Below are positions 20,166-29,382 of a stretch of DNA of 64,000 bases, piece by piece. Position numbers and translations under genes: made by a program. Position 1 is the first letter of the stretch; each line of letters begins with the position of its first letter. The stretch comes from Pseudoips prasinana. Its lineage: Eukaryota > Arthropoda > Insecta > Lepidoptera > Nolidae. Location of the stretch: the NCBI GenBank assembly GCA_951640165.1, contig OX621264.1, forward strand, positions 7,631,001 through 7,695,000. The letters are read 5' to 3'. The notes below the pieces were generated by a model that was not told where the DNA came from, searched no databases, and saw nothing but the letters and a program-made list of their open reading frames with translations.

Positions 20166-20512
20166 GTAAGTGTTGATTAAGTATTTTCTATGTGAAATGT
20201 CAGTACTAAGCATCATTTAAATACATTTTAATTTCATTTACTTTTCCTAACCTATTTTTTATTGCAAAAAATAACTAATTATTATAAAGTGAACGTGTCT
20301 AAGCTATCAAGTCTTTATAAATACTTTTAATATTGAAGCAGATCATCGAATTATGTAAATCAATTATGGTTTTGTCTGTTTTTACACATGTTATGTAGTT
20401 ACGCAGTTTTGCTGTCCATTAAAGTAATTTTATTTTAATGAACAGTAAAACCGCGTAAGTTACGTGCTATGCTGATGCATTTGATTACATGTTTTATTTT
20501 TATTTGTTTTAG
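20166..20512 (+). other. Probable 5' UTR intron of the transposase gene
   Basis: A strong donor CAG|GTAAGTG at 20166 pairs with a pyrimidine-rich acceptor TTTATTTGTTTTAG at 20499-20512. Splicing would leave a short leader joined to CATTAAA and the ATG at 20520. The intron also holds an imperfect inverted repeat (about 20400-20457) that includes another CCGCGTAAGT word. Confidence 0.6.
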
Positions 20513-20519
20513 CATTAAA

Positions 20520-22759
20520 ATGGCGAATGAGTCATGTAGCAAAGACGAAACACTTCAGGTCACAACATTAATTGATTTAAAGAAAAGGCGCGAAAAATTA
20601 TTGGAGGTTAAAAAAATGATTTTGCGTAAGCAATCGGCAGCTGATAAAAATACCAAAGAATTCCCCGAAAACTTACCTAATACCAGTCTTGTTAATACGG
20701 AAAACCAAGAAGAGCTTCCTAAAGAAACTGAAGCTTTAGCTTATTGTGACACAACCACTTTTAGTGCTTCCTGCTTAGAAAATCTGCCGGAAATTAATGA
20801 TCACGACAATGTTTCTGGCCTGACTGTGACTTCTATTAATAATTTGGTATCTAATGTTTCTAAAGAGGATGTATGCACTGAAATCAATAATGGACTAAGT
20901 GAATTAGGTTTTGACTTTTCATCAGATGATTCTGTTGCCGACCCAAATTACTTTCCACTCTCTGAAATAACCAATGTTGCACCGATAGTTTCAACATCAA
21001 CTGACAGCAATAATGATTTGTTTCCTGAAACAATCTTGAAACGTGAGGTTGCCATTGAGTCCAGAGTAAGAAAACGAAAAGCAGACGTAATGTCTACGAA
21101 AAGATTAAGAAACAAGACGTTAAGAATGCTGGGTCAAGAATACGTAGGTTTTAGAAAGACTGGAGATGAAAAATTTTCACAAGACTCTATCAAACCCGCG
21201 CGACAACTTGGACCGCCTTGTAATTCAAGCAAATGTTTAAGGAGCAAAGTATTTCACTGCGATAAATTTACAGAAACGGTACGATTAAATATTTTTAACG
21301 AATTTTGGAAAATAACCTGGATAGCGAAGAAAATGTTTGTTTCATCTTTAGTAGATAGAAAAACAACTAAAAGGAAAACCACTAAAAGTGTTGATACAAG
21401 ACGAAGTGCTACAAAAGTCTATTATTTAAAATTAAATGACCAAAAAATGAGAGTATGTTTAAAGATGTTCTTGGGAACATTGGGAATTAAGGAGTGGACT
21501 GTGAGGTACTGGCTAGGAGAAAAACCAAATAAAGAATCGAGGAAAGGCCAGAGAGATGTTGCATTGCCTCAGTTGAAAGAGTTGGTACAAATATTTTTGA
21601 GAGCCATGCCCAAAATGCCTTCTCACTACTGTAGAAAAGAAAGTACAAAACTATATTTAGAACCCATTATACAGTCTAAGCGTGAACTCTATCGTGTTTA
21701 TGTTAAAGAGGCAACAAAAACTGGACAGAAAGTTGCTTCCAGAAAACTTTTCGAGGATGTTTTGAAAGATGAAAACATAGCTTTGTTTCAACCAAAAAAA
21801 GATGCGTGTGACCTATGTTGTTCATACAAAGCTGGCAATATTACAGAGGAAATATATCAACAACATGTGTCACGAAAAGATTTAGCAAAACAGGAAAAGA
21901 CTTTAGATAAAGAAGCTGCGAAAAAAGGAACGCTTCACGTAGTAACCGCCGATTTACAAGCTGTGAAATTATGTCCATTTTTAAAAGCCAGTGCATTGTA
22001 TTTTAAAACCAAATTAATGGTTCATAATTTTACAGTATATAATCTGGGTACTAATGACGTAAAGTGCTATTGGTTTGACGAGACAGCATCAGATTTAAAA
22101 GCATCAACATACGCTTCCTTTTTTGTCGATTATTTGAAGAAACTCATAGAAGAAAGTCCTAAAAACGTCGTAATTTTCACTGATGGATGTACATCCCAAA
22201 ACCGAAATGTTGTAGTTTCGAACGCTCTTCTGCAATTGGCGATGGAAAAAAACGTGGTCATCACACAAAAATTTTTTTAAAAGGCCATACTCAAATGGAG
22301 GTGGATTCAGTTCACTCCGTAATTGAAAGAAAGTTAAAACATCGGGAAATATTTTTACCTAGCCAATACTCTTCAGTTACCAAAGAAGCTAGGCTGAATC
22401 CATCTCCATATGAAGTAGTAACGGCTGACCACACTTTTTTCAAGGATTATAGCATTAAAAGTAGTCTTATTTACGATACAATCCGCCCTGGAAGAGGGAC
22501 TGGCGCAAAGTGCGTAGTTGACATCAGAGTTCTTAAGTACAATCCCAATGGTACTATTGAATTCAAACTGAACTACAATGACGAATTTCAGCCATTACCA
22601 CAAAGACCAAAAAAAGTTGCTCCAGTTATTCCTCCACAGCTCTTTACTGAGAGATTGCCAATCACAAAATTAAAGTATGACCATTTACAACAATTAAAAA
22701 GTGTCATACCCGTAGATTGTCATGAATTCTATGACAACTTACCTTATAAGAGCAATTAA
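20520..22759 (+). CDS. Transposase-like protein, one frameshift
   Basis: About 746 residues if the break is ignored. The start ATG (protein MANESCSKDE) follows the inferred splice acceptor; an upstream in-frame ATG lies in the intron. Residues 1-180 are acidic and low-complexity; near 185-215 is a basic stretch (ESRVRKRKADVMSTKRLRNK); then PCNSSKCLRSKVF, a paired-cysteine segment at C430/C433 (DACDLCCSY), and an RNase H-like set: ADLQ (D478), FTDGCTSQNRN (D555), then GHTQMEVDSVHSVIER about 38-48 residues later with candidate glutamates. The C-terminus has PGRGTGAKCVVDIRVLKY. The first frame stops at 22278-22280 in a seven-T tract and the frame one base back continues. It probably binds the element ends and moves it. 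I recall similar uncharacterised proteins in insects and cnidarians. Confidence 0.75.
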
Positions 22760-22867
22760 TTTACTTTAAATGTTTATTTTTATATACTTAGCTGAAATAG
22801 CTCTTTTGTCTCGACAGATGACTCTATAATTTAAATTTTATGAGTTAAAATATTATTTATTAATTTT

Positions 22868-22921
22868 GAATGCTGAGTCAAGAATACGTAGGTTTTAGAA
22901 AGACTGGAGATGAAAAATTTT
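22868..22921 (+). repeat. 54-bp copy of coding sequence in the 3' UTR
   Basis: GAATGCTGAGTCAAGAATAC and the following bases repeat 21124-21177 of the coding frame with one mismatch. The copy lies about 110 bp after the stop codon, in the same orientation. Confidence 0.9.
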
Positions 22922-23691
22922 TTAAACTAAAAGACATTTTATATTTGTTGCTGCTGCTGAAGCTGAAGAACTTTTGTAGTAAATTTTTTTATAATTTAAA
23001 TGTGTAAGTGTAATTTGTTATTAAAATGGTTGAGAGATAAAGCTTATTTTTGTTAGATAGCTGAAGAACCTAATATTGTTATTATAATTTAAATGTGTAA
23101 GATTAATTTGTTTTTAAAATGACTGATAGATATTTTTGTTATATAGCTGAAGAAGCTCTTACTTTTGTTTTGTTTTATACTTCGAAAAGATTTATACTTG
23201 TGATACCTAATAGACACCTTGTTGAAAAGGCTGATAATGAATCTAAGTCTGATTAAGAGTTCTGTTCTGAGTATTTTTAAGCTTATATTTAAGGAAGATT
23301 GTATAGAAAAATACTTTGATTAATAAGTAAAAGTTTTCTTTGTAAGAACAACGCTCAAAAGCTTGTAAAGATCAGATTTTGTAAGCCGTATTTTGCTTTG
23401 ATTATTAAATATTATTTGTAACATTAATTACGTGTTTGATTTCAAAACCGCGCAACTTACTTTTAGGTTCCATTTTGATAAGATTGTGGGCAAATCAAAT
23501 CCGCGTAAGTAGCGTGGTGGTTAAATAAGTCATTGTAACGGATAATCTATGGTAAAAATACAAAGAAAACGTCAATTATTACTATCTATGTAAAAATGAG
23601 GCCATTTGCCCTTAAAATAACGATATTAAACAGTTTTAACCTGCCCCTGTAAAATTAGATCAAATGCAGATACGCGGCCTTTACCTATAGT
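22922..23691. other. 3' UTR and right flank of the transposon, with imperfect tandem units
   Basis: TATAATTTAAATGTGTAAG occurs at about 22991 and 23082, each followed by a TTTGTTAGATAGCTGAAGAA-like block, giving imperfect repeats of about 90 bp. CCGCGCAACTTAC (about 23447) and CCGCGTAAGTAGCGTGG (about 23502) are more end-type words. Confidence 0.55.
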
Positions 23692-23725
23692 AGATTCGCG
23701 GTTTTGCACTATCCCCGACGATATA

Positions 23726-23914
23726 TTAATTTTATATTTTGAATGTGTTGGTTTTCTGCAAATTAACGCCTAATCCCATTATTTAGTTTACCCTCACTTT
23801 GAACTAGCCTATCATCCATGAGTGTCCACGACATTGATGCTATTTATATATATTTAGAAAACAGTCATTAAATTTTAGTTTTTAAACATTATTTAAGAAG
23901 AATATAATTACAGT
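23726..23914. other. Unassigned flank
   Basis: AT-rich with no supported feature. Confidence 0.3.
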
Positions 23915-24015
23915 AAACGAGGCAAAAGAGGTGTGCAAAGATCGTGATAAATGGAAATCCGTTGTCTCTGCCTACCCCTCTGGGAAACAGGCGTGATTCT
24001 ATGTATGTATGTATT
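23915..24015 (+). pseudogene. LINE ORF2 C-terminal fragment (family L4)
   Basis: Translates as [20 protein letters not shown], then YPSGKQA and a stop; the same end as 27373-27624. The ATGTATGTATGTATT tail follows. Confidence 0.7.
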
Positions 24016-24024
24016 TGCAACGCA

Positions 24025-24335
24025 AAACGTAAAGCTGTTGGTCTAGTGGATAGCTACCCTGACTGCTAAGCCTGACGTCATGGGTTCGATTCCCACCCAG
24101 CATTGTGCTATGAACACTATTATTAAAATTTGTTCTGTGTCTGGGTGTAATTTATCTATTTGCTGGTTGAGAGCCTATAGGTTGAGAGCCTTCTGCACTA
24201 GATAAAAAAATCTGTCCTAGGTGGGAAACCCATAACCTGCGGCGTGCAAAGCAAGTATTTACCAACCATTTTTATCAGTTGTCTGGTTGCCATGGGATGA
24301 ACATGATGATGGCAGAGTTAGTTGTCCAAAAAATA
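24025..24335 (+). repeat. tRNA-type SINE S2
   Basis: Box A-like GTTGGTCTAGTGGATAGC and box B-like GGGTTCGATTCCCACCCAGC form the tRNA-like head. TGTGTCTGGGTGTAATTTAT is the body. A second inverse head (GGGAAACCCATAACCTGCGG) and the TATCAGTTGTCTGGTTGCC tail follow, so pieces of two copies are joined. Confidence 0.7.
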
Positions 24336-24342
24336 TATTTAT

Positions 24343-24632
24343 TGGAACGAAGTTCCTTATCACGCGTTGTGAAAGGGGGCTAGACTGAAAAAATTCTTAC
24401 GAAAAGTTGTCACGACACTTTTTGCAGCTGTGCGGCGTGCGCATGTTTCTCTCTCTCTCTCTCTCTCTCGCTCGCTTATAGAAAGCAAGCCAGTTCATTT
24501 CTATTTCGCATTGAACAGTGTGGTGTCGCGACGATTATTTTTGTTGAGTGTATACAGGTTTTTGGTACATAATAAATAATAAGAAATAACTTCGTTCCAT
24601 CCGGGTGTCCCTTGACACCTTTCAAGTTTTTT
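24343..24632 (+). mobile_element. Inverted-end element M5 with a CT microsatellite
   Basis: It starts TGGAACGAAGTTCCTTATCA; near the right TAAGAAATAACTTCGTTCCA mirrors it, then GTGTCCCTTGACACC. A (CT)n run lies at about 24451-24470. A second copy in the opposite orientation is at 39261-39560, where the run is (GA)n. Confidence 0.7.
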
Positions 24633-24648
24633 TATTTACTTATTTACA

Positions 24649-24888
24649 TTACTCATATGAAAGTAGTAATTGCAAACGGCTGCCCTCATAAAACCGTCTA
24701 AACACAGCCAAACAAAGCTCCATTAAGCCGACTTCAAAACTAGCAACAAGATTAAACCGCTTCCATTCCCGCCAGCGGCCATGTTGTTCAAACGTCAAAC
24801 TTACAAAATGGATTCCGAGCTCGTCGCTCTCCGCTGGGATTTTAATACTGTCTCTGGTTAGTTCTGTCATTGATATCGGTTGATACAT
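24649..24888 (-). CDS. Unrecognised 79-codon open frame
   Basis: Reads MYQPISMTELTRDSIKIPAE, with an amphipathic middle and RRFYEGSRLQLLL near the end. It sits between repeats and has more ordinary codon content than its surroundings. No domain is recognised, and no splice or polyadenylation signal supports it; it could be a chance frame or part of an old gene or element. Confidence 0.25.
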   Translation of the reverse strand: MYQPISMTELTRDSIKIPAESDELGIHFVSLTFEQHGRWREWKRFNLVASFEVGLMELCLAVFRRFYEGSRLQLLLSYE

Positions 24889-25023
24889 TTGGATTGTTTT
24901 TTACAAAATCAAATAATTTTAAAGCATTTTTTTTGTTTTAATTTTAATTAGTTTAATCTGCAGGGGTTAGTTGAAAAACCGGCCAAGTGCGAGTCGGACT
25001 CGCGCACGAAGGGTTCCGTACCA

Positions 25024-25224
25024 TCACACTAATATTATAATGCCGAAAATTTGTGAGTGAGTGAGTGTGTATGTTTGTCATTCTTCACGGCTAAACGGCT
25101 GGAGCGATTTTAATAAAATTTGGTATGGAGTTAGCTGACACCCTGAATAAGATATAGCCCTATGTGTTAGTCCAGGTTGGCATTTATACAGTTTAATGCG
25201 GGTAAAACCGCCGGGCACAGCTAG
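25024..25224 (+). mobile_element. Short Helitron-like element, family H1
   Basis: Starts TCACACTAATATTATAATGC, has TTAGCTGACACCCTG in the middle and ends GCGGGTAAAACCGCCGGGCA CAGCTAG-like hairpin plus CTAG. Confidence 0.75.
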
Positions 25225-25299
25225 TTATCTATAAAACGAAGCAAAAATTTGATGTTATTTTGACAGATGATGGATATCTGTTGCCGCTATATCAAAAAA

Positions 25300-25655
25300 A
25301 AAACTTGTGTGTACTTATGTACACGCGTTAGAAGTTATACTTCTTAATATACAACTTGAACATAGTTATCAATTTTCATACCACCTAGAACTAACGTCAT
25401 GCTGTTATTTTTAATTTTTACGATGCGCGAGCATCGTGCGCGTGCATCGTAAAAATTCACTCTCATACATTTTCATACCACCTAGAACTAACTTCATGCT
25501 GTTATTTTTACGATGCGCGCGCATCGTAAAAATTCACTCTCATACCACCTAGAACTAACTTCATGCTGTTAAATTTTTTGGTGTCGGTGTGCGCGCGCAT
25601 CGTAAAAATTCACTCTCATCATTTTTCTCCATCGCGCCAAAAGAAGTATAACTTC
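25300..25655. mobile_element. M4 element with internal minisatellite
   Basis: The ends are GAAGTTATACTTCTTAA at 25330 and AGAAGTATAACTTC at about 25640. Between them a unit of about 65-85 bp, TACCACCTAGAACTAACTTC ATGCTGTT then TTTACGATGCGCGC and GCATCGTAAAAATTCACTCT, is repeated three times. Each unit contains a GC-rich palindrome. The copy at 29112-29382 has two units. Confidence 0.75.
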
Positions 25656-25775
25656 AATAAAATAAATATTTAAGGGGGCTCCCATACAACAAACGTGAAT
25701 TTTTTGCTCGTTTTTATATAGATAATGGTACGGAACCCTTCGTGCGCGAGTCCGACTCTCACTTGGCCGGTTTTT

Positions 25776-26019
25776 TATGGTTCACATGTTGTAAGTTAAC
25801 AAACTAGGTCGTAGTAGGCGATTGAAAGTTAAAAAAGTTGAATCTGTATTTGCGTGACAAGACCGTTACGAAAACTGTGATCGGGCGAGGCGAAGAGAAG
25901 TTCAGAGACGTTCCGTATATTACTAGGACCAAAGGAGACACACATTTTCATTCTCTCTTTCGCTGACAGCTAGTTACGTTTCGTATATATAATAATAATA
26001 TCTTATAATAATAATAATA
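25776..26019. other. Unassigned stretch
   Basis: No supported feature. Confidence 0.3.
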
Positions 26020-26262
26020 TCTAGGGACAATGTCACACAGATCAACCTAGCCCCAAACTAAGCAAAGCTTGTACTATGGGTACCAGGCGAAGATATACAT
26101 ACTTATATAGATAGCTAAATACTTATATACATAGAAAACATCCATGACTCAGAAACAAATATTCGTGCTCATCACACAAATATTTGCACTTACCGGGATT
26201 CGAACCCAGGACCACCAGCTTCGTAGGCAGGAGCACTACCAAGTAGGCTACGGTTATACGGA
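26020..26262 (-). repeat. tRNA-type SINE S1, near complete
   Basis: On the minus strand: box A-like TAGCCTACTTGGTAGTGCTC, box B-like GGTTCGAATCCCGG, then the body with TCTGAGTCATGGATGTTTTC and the tail GATCTGTGTGACATTGTCCC. Other copies: 3992, 38870 and 45450. Confidence 0.8.
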
Positions 26263-26435
26263 TATAACTATACATCTCGATTATTATTAATTATTAATAT
26301 TATGTATAATTAATTTCTATTTGATAATTTGGTTTAGTTAAGTTTAATAACTGTTTGTTATATTTTTGTTTATATAGTTTAGTATCACTTTAATTTTATT
26401 ACACTTTGTTTTACCTTAGGTTATCATTTCTCCTT

Positions 26436-27030
26436 GACACTAACTTAATACAAGCTAGCTAAATATCACTACCATTATGAAATAAATTGTATAAATGTTT
26501 TAACATTCCGTGTACCTAAATATCTGTAATAAGTAACTAGACATAATAACTGTATTACTACAAACATGTTCTGACTATTTACAAGCGCTTTTTTAAAGTC
26601 TACATGAATAACAACCTTTTTTATTTTATTATTTATTTTATTTTATTTCTATTTGTGAGTGTTGGTTCACCTGTTATTGGCAACTGTACAGGACCATAAC
26701 TTGGTACCAATCATTATTTGAAATGAATTATTTGAATTCTTCATTACTTGAATTTATTTACAGAAGCTGTTGGTGTACCTATAAATAAATAAAATATATA
26801 ATTAAACCTAAACATGGTCTCTTTGACAATAACTTAATAAAAGCTAGCTAAATTTCATTACTATTATGAAAAATGTTTATATAAAAAATGTTTTAACAAT
26901 CCGTGTACCTAAATATCTATATGTAACTATAGATAATGAAGTATACTTAATTATATTTCTACAAACATGTTCTGACTATTTACAAGCGCTTTTTTAAAGT
27001 CTACGTGAATAAAATCCTTTTGTTTTTTAT
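26436..27030 (-). repeat. Two LINE 3' tails, family T1
   Basis: 26436-26650 and 26815-27030 each run ...TTAATACAAGCTAGCTAAAT (or AAAGCTAGCTAAATTTC), then CTACAAACATGTTCTGAC, AAGCGCTTTTTTAAAGTC and an AT-rich tail. About 165 bp of unassigned sequence separates them. Confidence 0.65.
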
Positions 27031-27047
27031 TTGCCATTATATTGGCC

Positions 27048-27364
27048 ACTAGCTGTGCCCGCGACTTCTTCCACGTGTTAATTAGTTTATTTCGTTTTTT
27101 TTTTTGTAAAATAAAATACTTTTTCTTAAATAAAAGTAGCCTAAGTTACTCCTTATTACATCAGCTACCAGCCAATAAAAGTCCCGTCAAAATCGGTCCA
27201 GCCATTTCAGAGATTAGCCGGAACAAACAGACAGACCGACAGACAAAAATAGTAAAAATGTTATTTTGGTATGTGTACCGTATATATATTCATATAAATG
27301 TAGTAAAAACCGGTTATTTCCATATTACAAACAGACACTCCAATTTTATTTATTTGTATAGATT
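27048..27364 (-). mobile_element. Helitron-like element, family H4
   Basis: On the plus strand it opens CTAGCTGTGCCCGCGACTTC, has AGTCCCGTCAAAATCGGTCC, then AGCCGGAACAAACAGACAG and ends TTATTTATTTGTATAGATTT. Reversed, it has a TC start and a hairpin plus CTAG end. The hairpin is the one found next to the helicase remnant at 54688. Confidence 0.65.
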
Positions 27365-27372
27365 TAAAAAGA

Positions 27373-27624
27373 ATGACTGAAAGAAGATTGACCAAAGAAG
27401 TATACCTGGTCTGTGTGAATGGGACAACCGGAAGGGGAAGACCTCGTCGAACATTCTCTGACCAAATCGGAGACGTTCTCAAGAAAGGGCAGGTCAGAAG
27501 TACCCTAAACCGGCGAGCATGTATGAAGAATATAATGACAGTAATCGAGGCAAAAGACGTGTGCAAGAATCTTGACAAATGGAAATCCGTTGTCTCTGCC
27601 TATCCCTCTGGGAAACAGGCGTGA
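27373..27624 (+). pseudogene. LINE ORF2 C-terminal fragment (family L4)
   Basis: An open 83-codon frame: [20 protein letters not shown], then [36 protein letters not shown] and YPSGKQA. This is the end of a common lepidopteran endonuclease-reverse transcriptase. The frame is intact but severely 5' truncated. A TATGTATGTATTT tail follows the stop. Confidence 0.75.
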
Positions 27625-27794
27625 GTCTATGTATGTATGTATTTTTATTTCTTTATTTTATAATATTATCTAAGTTTAACTTCAACCGTGTGGTTGGCAG
27701 ACTGGTTTTTTTTCTAAAGATTCTAACATGTTTTAAAAGTTCACGAACTAAAGCGCCATTCAATTTGTTTTGCATGTCGTTTACAGTTAACTTA

Positions 27795-28045
27795 GGATTG
27801 AGGCGCTCATAGTTAGATGCTTTCACCGTTCTGTAAGTGATCGGTGAGGATAAGCAACTAGGCTCGCTGTCAATCCATTGATGGGTGACCACCAAAGTGG
27901 TTTAATTTCTGAGCGTCTCCGCGCTTTGGAGAGCACGTTAAGCTCTTGGTCCCGGTTGCAGTCGTTAGACAATAGTCGTTAAGCCATGATTACTGGGAGG
28001 CTTGAACAACTATGACACTATAACCACACGACAAAGTAAGTAAAG
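27795..28045 (+). repeat. 5S rRNA-like SINE (family V), unit A
   Basis: GTAAGTGATCGGTGAGGATA, AGCAACTAGGCTCGCTGTCA and ATCCATTGATGGGTGACCAC form the 5S-like head; GTCCCGGTTGCAGTCGTTAG and a CACGACAAAGTAAGTA tail follow. Confidence 0.75.
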
Positions 28046-28199
28046 CTAGTTACCGTTTCGTATAATATTATCTAAGTTTTACTTCAGCCGTGTATAGCTC
28101 GTTTTCTTTAATAAGATTCAAACATGTTTTAAAAGTTCACGAACTAAAGCGCCATTCAATTTGTTTTTTGTTTTGCATGTCGTTTACAGTGAACTTAGG

Positions 28200-28366
28200 A
28201 TTGAGGCGCTCATAGTTAGATGCTCTCACCGGTCCGTAAGTGATCGGCGAGGATAAGCAACTAGACTCGCGGTCAGTCCATAGATGGGTGACCACCAAAG
28301 TGGTTTAATTTCTGAGCGTCCCCGTGCTTTGGAGGGAACGTTAAGCTAAAGGTCTCGGTTGCCAAA
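28200..28366 (+). repeat. 5S rRNA-like SINE (family V), unit B
   Basis: The head is closest to 5S rRNA here: GTGATCGGCGAGGATAAGCA, CTCGCGGTCAGTCCATAG and ATGGGTGACCACC. The 3' part is missing, replaced by the T1 tail. Confidence 0.75.
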
Positions 28367-28690
28367 TAAAAAAAAAAAAGTTTTTTATTCACGTAGACTT
28401 TAAAAAAGCGCTTGTAAATATTATGTAGTCAGAACATGTTCGTAGTAATATATAATTAATTTATAATTATTTCTAGGTACATATAGATATTTAGGTACAG
28501 GGATTGTAGGAAATAATTTACAATTAGATTTATTTTATAATAGTAACGATATTTAGCTAGCTTAAATTAAGTTATTGTCAAGGATCATGTGTAGGTTTAA
28601 TTATCTAAATTTTAAATTTTAGCTATATATTTACTACATATTGTCTGTAAGGTTCTGCCTATATTAATAAAGTCAAAGTCAAAAATTATT
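28367..28690 (+). repeat. LINE 3' tail family T1
   Basis: Starts with an A run, then TTTTTTATTCACGTAGACTT, AAAAAAGCGCTTGTAAATA, GTCAGAACATGTTCGTAG, GATATTTAGCTAGC and GTTCTGCCTATATTAATA. Confidence 0.65.
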
Positions 28691-29095
28691 TATTCTGTAA
28701 AACAATTACATTTATGTGAAATCGTCATTTTTACCTGAGAAACACTGCCAGAAAACTCAGTAGGAATCCTTTTTAAAAAATATATATACTTAAGATTAAT
28801 TACAATCATGTGTGTTGACTCAGAACAACTCAATCCCAAGCACTTTTGTCACTTAAATAATCAGAAATTTTGTAATGTGCCCTGCTACACAATTTGACTT
28901 TAATAATTCTTTTAAACTTATTCGTAGACAATTTTCTAAGAATATCAATCGCAGTCCATAAATACCACCAAAGTGGTTTAATTTCTCTTCGTGCTTCGGG
29001 GGGCACTTTAAGCTTCCGGTTCCGGTTGTAGTGATTAGACAACAATAAGTGACATGTAACTGACACTAGGGTAAACACTACCAATACGATAAGTA
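28691..29095 (-). pseudogene. LINE ORF2 C-terminus joined to a 5S-like SINE piece
   Basis: The minus frame gives LRKLSTNKFKRIIKVKLCSR then AHYKISDYLSDKSAWD, matching the LINE end at 45003-45206. Its upstream part (about 28953-29095) is family V SINE sequence in plus orientation (AGTGGTTTAATTTCT, CCGGTTGTAGTGATTAGACA), so the 84-codon frame is a chimera of two elements and not a gene. Confidence 0.6.
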
Positions 29096-29111
29096 AATAA
29101 TAAATAAATAA

Positions 29112-29382
29112 AAAAACTTGTGTGTTCTTATGTACACGCGTTAGAAGTTATACTTCTTAATATACAACTTGAACATAGTTATCAATTTTCATACCACCTA
29201 GAACTAACGTCATGCTGTTATTTTTACGATGCGCGCGCACGATGCGCACGCATCGTAAAAATTCACTCTCATACCACCTAGAACTAACTTAATGCTGTTA
29301 AATTTTTTGGTGTCGGTGTGCGCATCGTAAAAATTCACTCTCATCATTTTTCTCCATCGCGCCAAAAGAAGTATAACTTCAA
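29112..29382. mobile_element. M4 element, two-unit copy
   Basis: Same ends as 25300-25655 (GAAGTTATACTTCTTAATAT / AAAAGAAGTATAACTTC) with two instead of three internal units. Confidence 0.7.

Larger units (their letters stand above)
19865..23721 (+). mobile_element. DNA transposon with 30-bp inverted ends and subterminal repeats
   Basis: The left end (19865-19894) begins TCGTCGGGGATAGTGCAAA and the right end (23692-23721) is its reverse, 28 of 30 bases matching. TATA stands outside both ends (19861-19864, 23722-23725), a likely 4-bp target duplication, though the AT context allows other boundaries. Inside lie one gene with a probable 5' UTR intron and several CCGCGTA-core repeats close to each end. 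Length is 3857 bp. Encoded protein and ends together support a cut-and-paste transposon that is nearly intact. I cannot place it with certainty; a 4-bp target and this protein type bring Sola-like elements to mind. Confidence 0.85.
24974..25775. mobile_element. MITE family M3 with 51-bp arms, carrying two other elements
   Basis: The arms (24974-25024 and 25725-25775) match at 50 of 51 positions; the left begins AAAAACCGGCCAAGTGCGAG and contains GCACGAAGGGTTCCGTACCA. This is a very common lepidopteran repeat end. The interior is a family H1 Helitron-like copy (25024-25224) and an M4 element (about 25300-25655). Related pieces: 43692-44293 and 51418-51738. Confidence 0.85.
27659..28366 (+). repeat. 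Tandem duplication of about 402 bp, each unit with a 5S-like SINE
   Basis: Unit A (27659-28060) and unit B (28061-28366) both start TATAATATTATCTAAGTTT and continue GTTTTAAAAGTTCACGAACT, AAAGCGCCATTCAATTTG, CATGTCGTTTACAG and then a family V SINE from GGCGCTCATAGTTAGATGC. Because the non-SINE flank is shared too, the segment was duplicated after SINE insertion. Unit B is cut short by a T1 tail. Confidence 0.85.

Noticed and set aside
20469..20519. Upstream in-frame ATG for the transposase (hydrophobic N-terminus like a signal peptide)
   Set aside because: This stretch includes the pyrimidine-rich splice acceptor, so it is more likely intron; the start at 20520 follows the acceptor.
28830..29084. 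84-codon minus frame
   Set aside because: A chimera of a LINE end and a 5S-like SINE.
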